From JAYQPD01 sp046050105 (GTDB lineage Bacteria; Patescibacteriota; Minisyncoccia; Phycocordibacterales; UBA918), in NCBI GenBank assembly GCA_046050105.1, contig JBJOQE010000069.1, positions 1 to 8,147 of the forward strand: 8,147 nucleotides of DNA, given 5' to 3'. The position numbers were made by a program, and so were the translations under genes. Numbering within the stretch: position 1 is the stretch's first letter; each line of letters starts with the position of its first letter. Positions 1-7,300 of this stretch are shown piece after piece. The notes beneath the pieces were generated by a model. It worked only from the letters and a program-made list of their open reading frames with translations, ran no database searches and was not told where the DNA came from.

Positions 1-1179
1 CTTGTGGTGATTACGTTTAAGGTAAATGGCGAGGGTGATGCGATAGTTGATTGGAAAAGTGCATCTGTGCTCGCTGCTGATGGCTTAGGTACTGATGTGT
101 TTAGCGGTAGCGTGAAGGCAACATACACCCTTGGTGCAGGCACCGCTACTCCACCACCATCTCCAGAACCAGCACCTGATGAAACCGTCGAAGATTTAAA
201 GACTGAACCTGATGAACCTGCGTCAGATGCTACCATCGCATTCGGTGACCCGCCACGTGCCCCAGAAGTTGGCTCAAAAACATTTCTTGATGCTGATGTA
301 TGGTATGCAACAACCACCGGGACTTTCACGTGGGATCTACCATTTGACGTAAGTGATTTGTTTATGGAGATTGCGACATCTTCTACGAATACTCCCACGA
401 CAAAAATTGACCCCCCTGTTGGAGAAGTCAATCTGACGTCACTGATGCTGAAAGACGGCGTTCAGTATCTCTCGCTGCAGTTTAAAAACCAAGTAGGTTT
501 GGGTGCAATTACCAATCGCAAGATTATGGTAGACGTAACTCCGCCGCCCGCGTTCGCCATTAACGTGCGCGCTGGAAACTCCACCTCATCGTTCCCCACA
601 CTGCACTTTGAAGCAAAAGATGAGACATCGGGTATCGACTACTACGAATTGACCATTGCAGATAGGGAGGCAGTCACGGTCACTCCTGACGAGGCACGTC
701 TTGGGTATCTCCTTGCTGCGCTTGAAGACGGGACTTACACAGTGCGCGTAAAAGCATACGATAAGGCAGGTAATATAACCGAGTCGGCAACACCGCTTTT
801 GATTACTGCAGGATGGGTGAAGCCAGTAGCGGGCACTGAGAAAAGTTCGTTCTGGTCTATTTTCTCACTCGCGAACCTGCTTTTGGTACTGCTGACACTT
901 TCGGTCTTCGGACTTCTTGCTTATATCTTTTACGAGCGTAAGCAGTTCGGGAAGAAGGAATCGCGGCTGCGCAAGGAAACAAAAGAAATCCAAGACCAGA
1001 TGGAAAAGATATTCTCTGCACTCCGCGACGAGATTTATGATCAGATTAACGCCATCACTAAAAAGCCGCGACTTTCACGACAAGAAAAGGAAGCTGTCGA
1101 GAACCTCTCCTCTGCGCTCGAGGTTTCGGAGACCTTGATTGAGAAGGAGATTACCGATGTGCAAAAGATTTTGCGCTAG
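1..1179 (+). CDS. Cohesin-like, Ig-like membrane-anchored surface protein, C-terminal part (5' truncated)
   Basis: The frame is already open at base 1 and ends at TAG 1177-1179, giving 392 visible residues. The GTG at 4 is probably internal because residues 1-44 read as the last strands of a cohesin-like domain (ITFKVNGEG, then SVLAADGLGTDVF). A proline/glutamate-rich linker follows (about 45-91), then a beta domain (92-180, with WYATTTGTFTWDLP and DGVQYLSLQFKN), then an Ig/FN3-like domain (181-270, with DETSGIDYYELTI and DGTYTVRVKAYDKAGN). One strong membrane helix spans about 284-310 and is followed by YERKQFGKK, so the C-terminus is cytoplasmic by the positive-inside rule. Residues 311-392 are charged and heptad-like, a likely coiled coil. 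No cysteine is visible. This order is what I recall from Patescibacteria surface proteins annotated as cohesin-domain or hypothetical proteins. Cohesins bind dockerins, but the ligand here is unknown. The upstream extent is not visible. Confidence 0.88.
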   Translation, partial: LVVITFKVNGEGDAIVDWKSASVLAADGLGTDVFSGSVKATYTLGAGTATPPPSPEPAPDETVEDLKTEPDEPASDATIAFGDPPRAPEVGSKTFLDADVWYATTTGTFTWDLPFDVSDLFMEIATSSTNTPTTKIDPPVGEVNLTSLMLKDGVQYLSLQFKNQVGLGAITNRKIMVDVTPPPAFAINVRAGNSTSSFPTLHFEAKDETSGIDYYELTIADREAVTVTPDEARLGYLLAALEDGTYTVRVKAYDKAGNITESATPLLITAGWVKPVAGTEKSSFWSIFSLANLLLVLLTLSVFGLLAYIFYERKQFGKKESRLRKETKEIQDQMEKIFSALRDEIYDQINAITKKPRLSRQEKEAVENLSSALEVSETLIEKEITDVQKILR

Positions 1180-1200
1180 ATACATCGCTAAATCCACAGG

Positions 1201-1233
1201 ATAGCCCGAGGTCCCACGCGGACCCCGGGCTAT
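1201..1233 (+). terminator. Strong intergenic hairpin, probable terminator of the upstream gene
   Basis: The arms ATAGCCCGAGGTCC (1201-1214) and GGACCCCGGGCTAT (1220-1233) pair over 14 positions with a single A-C mismatch (1209/1225) and a 5-base loop, CACGC. It lies 21 bases after the upstream stop codon, the usual place for an intrinsic terminator. The following bases (ACTTTAAAC) contain only three consecutive Ts, so the U-tract is weak. Nor is there a good A-tract on the left that would make it a clean terminator for the other strand. It could instead be an mRNA 3'-end stabiliser or a leader structure of the next gene. It suggests the two genes are not simply one continuous transcript. Confidence 0.7.
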
Positions 1234-1260
1234 ACTTTAAACTAGCCCCTCATTCTATGT

Positions 1261-1289
1261 GGGAGGGTTATTGTTGGGTGGAGACAATG
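1261..1289 (+). promoter_or_regulatory. Ribosome-binding region with two possible in-frame starts for the giant gene
   Basis: Two purine-rich boxes precede two in-frame starts. GGGAGGG (1261-1267) sits 10 bases before GTG 1278. GGTGGAG (1277-1283) sits only 3 bases before ATG 1287. The choice changes the protein by three residues (M-E-T before M-H-N) and does not affect the signal peptide. ATG 1287 is used here because it is the standard codon, but GTG 1278 with the better Shine-Dalgarno box is a fair alternative. The rest of the gap (1180-1200 and 1234-1260) shows no convincing promoter. Confidence 0.5.
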
Positions 1290-1379
1290 CACAATATACG
1301 AAGAGCATTACATCGCTACAGGGCGCCTTTTATAGGTGTAGCACTTTTCCTATGTCTTTTCAGTTTTGCGGTGTATGCC
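1287..1379 (+). other. Signal peptide of the giant protein
   Basis: Residues 1-12 carry four arginines and two histidines. Residues 13-29 are hydrophobic (APFIGVALFLCLFSFAV) and the segment ends in VYA followed by NYLD. A small residue at -1 and valine at -3 fit signal peptidase I. The following residues turn acidic (TITEED). It could remain uncleaved as an N-terminal anchor. Either way the bulk of the protein is outside the cytoplasm. The only cysteine here (residue 23) lies inside the hydrophobic core and is not a lipobox. Confidence 0.8.
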
Positions 1380-4300
1380 AATTATCTAGACACTATTACT
1401 GAAGAAGATACTATCCATATTTTGCCGTTGTCGGTTATTGAAACGGGATGGTCGAACATCGAAACACTCTACGTACAAGATTTGAATGAGGCAGCACTAT
1501 ATGAAGATTTCAACCGTCAAAATGCTGCATACCTCCGTGTGAGCGAGGCGTCACTAGTTCCTCCGGTAACAGTCGAGGAGGTGTCGTCTAGTACGACTGA
1601 GGGGACGCTTGTGCCAACATATTCTACTGACGAGGAGTTACCGCAGCCCACAACAGCGGATGGGCAAGGAGCACCAGAAGTTTCTGTGCCCGATGAGTCG
1701 GGAGTCTCAACTCCTGAACCAGTCGCACCGAGTGAGGAGGTTGTACCTCCTGCACCTGAGGCTGCAGCGGAAGTAGAAGTCCTTACACCACCACCCGACC
1801 CTGTGTCTGATGCACCGTTGCTCGATGTGGTGAGCGCTGAGTCATCAGTGAGTCTGTTTGCGCGCGTCCGTGAAAGGCTCAGTTTAGCGTTCGCTGATGT
1901 AGTGGAGACCTCAGAGGCTCCACAACCTCAAACGAACACTCCTGAAGTGGGTGGGGCTGATACAGCGTCTGTTTCAAGCAGTGTGGTAGATAGTGAACCA
2001 ACTCAGCCTGAACCCGCAGATAATGCGAGTGGTGTAGATCCGGATGTGGCTACGACGACAGTAGTTGAGGATGTGCCGATACCGATAGTGCACGATGACA
2101 TTGCACAAAACGCAGCACACGAGGCAACGACGACTGTACTTGAGGCAGCACCGGCGGTTGGCCCTGCTATTACTTGGAATGGTTTTTCGCTCCCGGCACT
2201 TGCTGATACGGAGACAATTCAAAACGCACAAATCCGCATGTCACTTGCGGCACAGTCATCACGCACCGCCAAGGAGCGTGGTGTGAGCGCGGCCATTCGT
2301 GTGCAGTATGCCTTTCTCGACGAGGTGTGGGTGGACGCAGGTATCATTACTATCGAGGACGAAGTATCAAATGCGATTAACGGCGGATTTTATCTTTTTG
2401 CACTACCGCCTATCATCGACCCATTGATGTTGCGCTCACTTAAAGTGCGCGCTGTGTACGAAGGCGCACGTGCAGATGTGGATGAAGTGCTTATTGATAG
2501 TGCGTGGATTGAACTCTCAGCACGTACTCTAAACCGCGCAGCGCTTGAGGCGCGTGTGTCACCAGAAGCACTTACTGAGCTTGAGAAGCCAGCGATGCAT
2601 GATTTGGTCTCAAAGGAAATCGACTTCACTGAAGACGAGTTACCGAATTTTGCTCTCAAATACAATGAGCAGCGTAGCCTCCCTGTGCAACTTGCGCGCA
2701 AGGTATTTTCATCGAATACGGCAACACTCGAACATGTGGCAATCATACACCGTGATGTCGGTGAGTTGCCGATCGTGCCCAGTATCAATCAGACAAGCGA
2801 CGGATTGTGGTCTATCCAGATTCCTGAAACAGAACGCGATGAGTTGCGTCCCGGTGAGTACACACTCGAAATCACGGTCGCTGAAGGTTCAAAGGTGTTT
2901 GTTGACCGTTTGGAATTCCAATGGGGCCTTCTCGCTATCAATACTGACAAAAATGAGTATGCTCGCGGTGAGCAGGTGGCCGTCTCTATGGCCGCTCTTT
3001 CACCTAACGGTAACACGCTCTGTGAAGCGCCGCTTGAATTGTATGTGATTAATGAGCAGAATTTTATTCGTAGACTCCCCGTCGCCTCGTCTGGTGTGTG
3101 TAATGGTAATAATGTGGTCGATGTGCCCGATTACAGCGCATCACTTGGTGCCATGGCAACGGGTACCTATGAACTGTATCTTGAACACATAGAGCAGGAG
3201 ACTGGTCGCGCGCTTGCACACACAAAGACGACGTTTACTGTCGTGGATACGCACGATCTCTCGCTTGCGCGAAGTGGACCGACGCGTATTTATCCCGTAG
3301 AACCGTATGAGATGCGCATTGTGGTTGCGGCGTCGACGTCATTTGATGGCGTGCTCACTGAAACCATTCCCACAGACTATACCGTGCTCGAGACAGAGGG
3401 TGAAGTCCAAGGTGATGGTGATGCACAGCGTATTACGTTCCCTGTATCAATTCGTGCCGGTGAGTCGCAAACTTTTACGTACCGATTTGATTCTCCGGAT
3501 ATCAGCCCGCTTCTCTATCAGCTTGGCCCCGCCACCCTGTCTGGTGTACGGGCGGTGCAAACACCGCTCGCCTCATTGGAGGCTGGAACGACCACACTTT
3601 CTGAAGTGCCAGCAGTATCACAGCAGGATGTTGTGTTCAGAGAACATAAACAGTGGCAAATTGCGTCTGATGCTACAGGAAGCATGATCATCTATATGGC
3701 AACTTCGTCACACCCATCGGGCTGGACGTGTCTGTCGTGTAGTGGGGGCGATACTTTTTTCCAAAAATTCGTGCGTGGTGGAATAACGTACGGTACTGCT
3801 TCAGGCACCGCAACGCACACGCATACTGCAGACGGCTCGGTGAACGCAGCAACAGCAGGGAGCTCTGAAAACAGAGCAGGTGCGAACGTAGCAATTGTCT
3901 CTCACAGCCATTCGCTCACTCCCACCATAACAAGCACTTCAAGTTTGCCTGCCTATCGCGATCTCAGGATGTACCAGTCAAATAGCGCTGGTGAACCAGC
4001 AAGCATTCCATCGGGTGCCGTCTTTGCATTTGATACCACACCACCCGTGGGCTGGACCGCGATTTCTGTGCTCAATGGCCGTTATCCGCGCGGTGAGAGC
4101 ACGAGTACGACCACTGGTGGTTCAAATACTCACCTCCATACGGTGTCGGGTACCACAGGAGCGGCTGCGGGCACCATCCTCGACGGCCGTACCGGTGGTA
4201 CGCAGGTCACCCCGAAGCCGGCGACAAATAACCACACACATACCGTAAGTACGAGCACCGCACTCGTGAGTCAGGAGCCTCCGTATATTGACGTCATTTA

Positions 4301-7300
4301 CGCGTCAACAACTGGCGCCACATCAACGCCTGTAGGCGCACTCACCATGTGGACCGACACACCACCTGCAGGATGGCTGCACCAGTCGGCCGACGCATCA
4401 GACCCGTTCTATAATCGTTTCTTGCGAGGAGCCGCAACCTACGGTGCAAGTGGAGGAACGGAGACACATACCCATAGTAGTATGTCAGGTATTACGACCA
4501 GTGCGCCATCGGCGTTGGTAGCGAATGCTCGTACTGGCTCCACAGGCGCAAGCGGTACACACACCCATCAAGTTGATGTCACGAATTTTTCTACAAACTC
4601 ACATCTCCCCCCGTATGTGACTGCTATCATTGCGCGCAAATATGGTGCGGTGGCCATTTACACGCAAACATCATTTAAATGGTTTGCAAATACTGATGCG
4701 GCGACGCCCACTGACCCCTGGCCGCTTGGCGTAGAGGACCTTATTGAAGCTGAGCCCATCACCGCGACGTCGACCACGCTTCGCTATGAAGATCAGATCC
4801 GCCTTCGGTTGGGTGTTGGTGTTGAGAATTCTACCTCGACTGCAGATACGTTTAAACTCCAATTTGCCTCAACGACTGAAGACAATCTTTGTACTGTCCT
4901 CACCAACTGGAATGATGTGGGTTCTGCTACATCAAGTGTGGTATGGAAAGGATATGACAACACGTCCGTTGCAGACGGTGTGACACTCTCGTCATCGACG
5001 CTTGTGCGTACTGATCGACTTGAAACCTATGAGGAGAGCAACCCTACCGCTACTACACCAAATCAAATTGGCATTGCCGAGGATGGAGAATGGGATTTTT
5101 CATTACAACAAAACGGTGCCGAGGCAGGTATGGACTACTGTTTCCGCATGGTGAAATCTGATGGAAGCCCACTCTTTGCGTATGATTACTACCCGCGCCT
5201 CACGGTGAATGATGACGCCGCGCAATTCACTCTGAACAAACCATTTGATAATGAACGCATTAGTACCACGACGCCAAACTTTGAATTTTCTGGCACAGAC
5301 GGGGAGTCAGACAGTCTGACCTACCAGGTGCAAGTTGATGACGACTACACGTTCGTCTCAACGGCAATTGATGCTAATAGCGAAACAAACTCGACACTTT
5401 TTTCTAACATAACCACGCCAGCGGACAAAGATCCCTTCACTAATGGTGAGACGGTACGCTTCCGTTCATCAACGGCGCTCTCAAATGGCACTACCTACTA
5501 CTGGCGCGTGCGTGCACGTGACACCGGTTCAAATCAGTACAGTGACTGGTCCGGTATCTACAGTTTCACCCTTGATACCAACGCAACCACTACAAGTGCG
5601 TGGTATCAGACCATGCGCGACCAATTTAGATCGGATGTACTCCAAGGTGTGGAAGCTACGTCAACAGGGCAGCTCCAGCTTATTGTTGGCTCAACGACCG
5701 GCACGACTACATCGGGAGAAATTACCTTTGCCAAAGGAGTGCTCGGTAATGCCTGGGGTTCACTTTCCTGGAATGATAACGAGGCAGCAGGAGACATTAA
5801 GTACCGCATACAGTATGAAGTGAGTGACGATGTCTGGGAAAATATTCCCGACAGTGATTTAGTAGGAAACAGTACGGGGTTTGATACCTCACCGCAGTCA
5901 CTTCTTTCTCTTGATGCTGATGAGTATCCGGTCATTCGCATAGAAGCCGTATTTACCAATACGGGAGGTACGCCAATCTTAAACGACTGGACACTTTCGT
6001 GGGGGTATAAAATTAATACTCCATCGATTACCAAGCTCTTCCCGAGTGAGAAAACGGCGACTACAACACCCACGTTTGAGTTCACCACAACAGACCCACA
6101 AAATGATGATCTGACCTACGAAGTGCAGTGGTCTACGTCGTACACGTTTACGTCGTCTACGACACGTTCCTCTGACATCAACCTCGGCTTTTCGAATATC
6201 ACGAACCCAATTGACACACAACCGTTTACTTCGGGGCATACGATTCAATATAAAGTCCAGGTAGCAGACATACTCTCAAATGGCACGACCTACTGGTGGC
6301 GTGTGCGAGCACGAGACCCCGGTGGTGCAAATACATATTCGAACTATACCGATGCACAAAGTTTTACTGTAGACACCTCCGTATCGGTATCGACCTGGTT
6401 TCAAACAACCACTGAGCAGTTTGCGATTGACACCATAATTGGCGCTACCACCACTGGTAATAGCGTGACTGTTGCGACAAGTGCTGTGGAGTCGCTTACG
6501 GTATACGCTGAAGGAAATATTCAGACACCACGGTATCGCACGTGGAATGGAAGCATATGGTCTACTGAACAGTCTGCACCAACAGTCGGCGCGGCCATGA
6601 ACTTTGTGGTAACCAGAGCTGCACCGACGCGAGAAGAGTATCTAACTGCAACCGTGGGCACCGATCAAGATGTCAACTTATTGGTGTTTTCTGAGGGTGC
6701 ATGGGGAAACCAACTTGAACTCACGACGTCGCTTGCGGATGCCGGTATGCGTGGGGTAGATATTGCGTACGAGACGTCGTCAGGAGACGCTATGGTCGTG
6801 TCGTGTGACGGCGACGCTGATCCTTCGTACTGGATATGGAATGGTGCGACAACTACGCTTGGAGGTACTATCAACGTCGATGCTGTAGCAAACTGCGGCT
6901 TCATACGCCTGATTTCTGACCCCACCTCTGATGAAATCATTGCGGTGGTGCGCAGTGTGACCGGCGCCGAGTACGAAGCACAAGTGTGGAACGGATCATC
7001 GTGGGGGAATGCTACCCGTTCTGGTCAAATGCAGGCAACACAGAGCGCGCATGAAGGTATGACTGGAGCGTATGAAGAAGGTGGTGGTCAGGCAGTGGTT
7101 GCCGTATCGAACAACACCGCTGCAAGTTTTGTCTCCATGGTGTGGAATGGCACAACCTGGAGTAGCACCACAGAAGCTATCGGTAATGACTTTGAGTTTG
7201 GCGATATGGCTTCTGATGTGGGTACTGACAACATGGCGCTCTGTTACATCGATGCAGATAGTGACATCGGTTATATTCGGTGGACTGGCGCTGCGTGGAC

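Noticed and set aside
1231..1236. TATACT as a -10 promoter box for the giant gene
   Set aside because: It overlaps the end of the hairpin arm, and no -35-like sequence lies about 17 bases upstream (that position is inside the hairpin).
2545..3048. A 167-codon + strand frame overlapping the giant gene
   Set aside because: It is in a different frame from the uninterrupted 1287 frame. Its composition is Arg/Ser/Cys-rich without domain motifs, whereas the main frame shows recognisable macroglobulin-like motifs across the same bases.
2922..3240. Functional alpha-2-macroglobulin with thioester
   Set aside because: Only one MG2-like domain is recognisable and no CxEQ thioester motif is present.
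3684..4646. Prophage tail-fibre gene
   Set aside because: The collar-like domains sit inside a protein with a Sec signal peptide and CPR-type surface modules, and no phage structural gene is next to it. A borrowed or convergent domain is more likely than a prophage.
5481..6317. The 42-base near-identical segments as a mobile-element or CRISPR-type repeat
   Set aside because: There are only two copies, both in frame inside homologous FN3-like modules with differences mostly at third positions, so they reflect protein-domain duplication.
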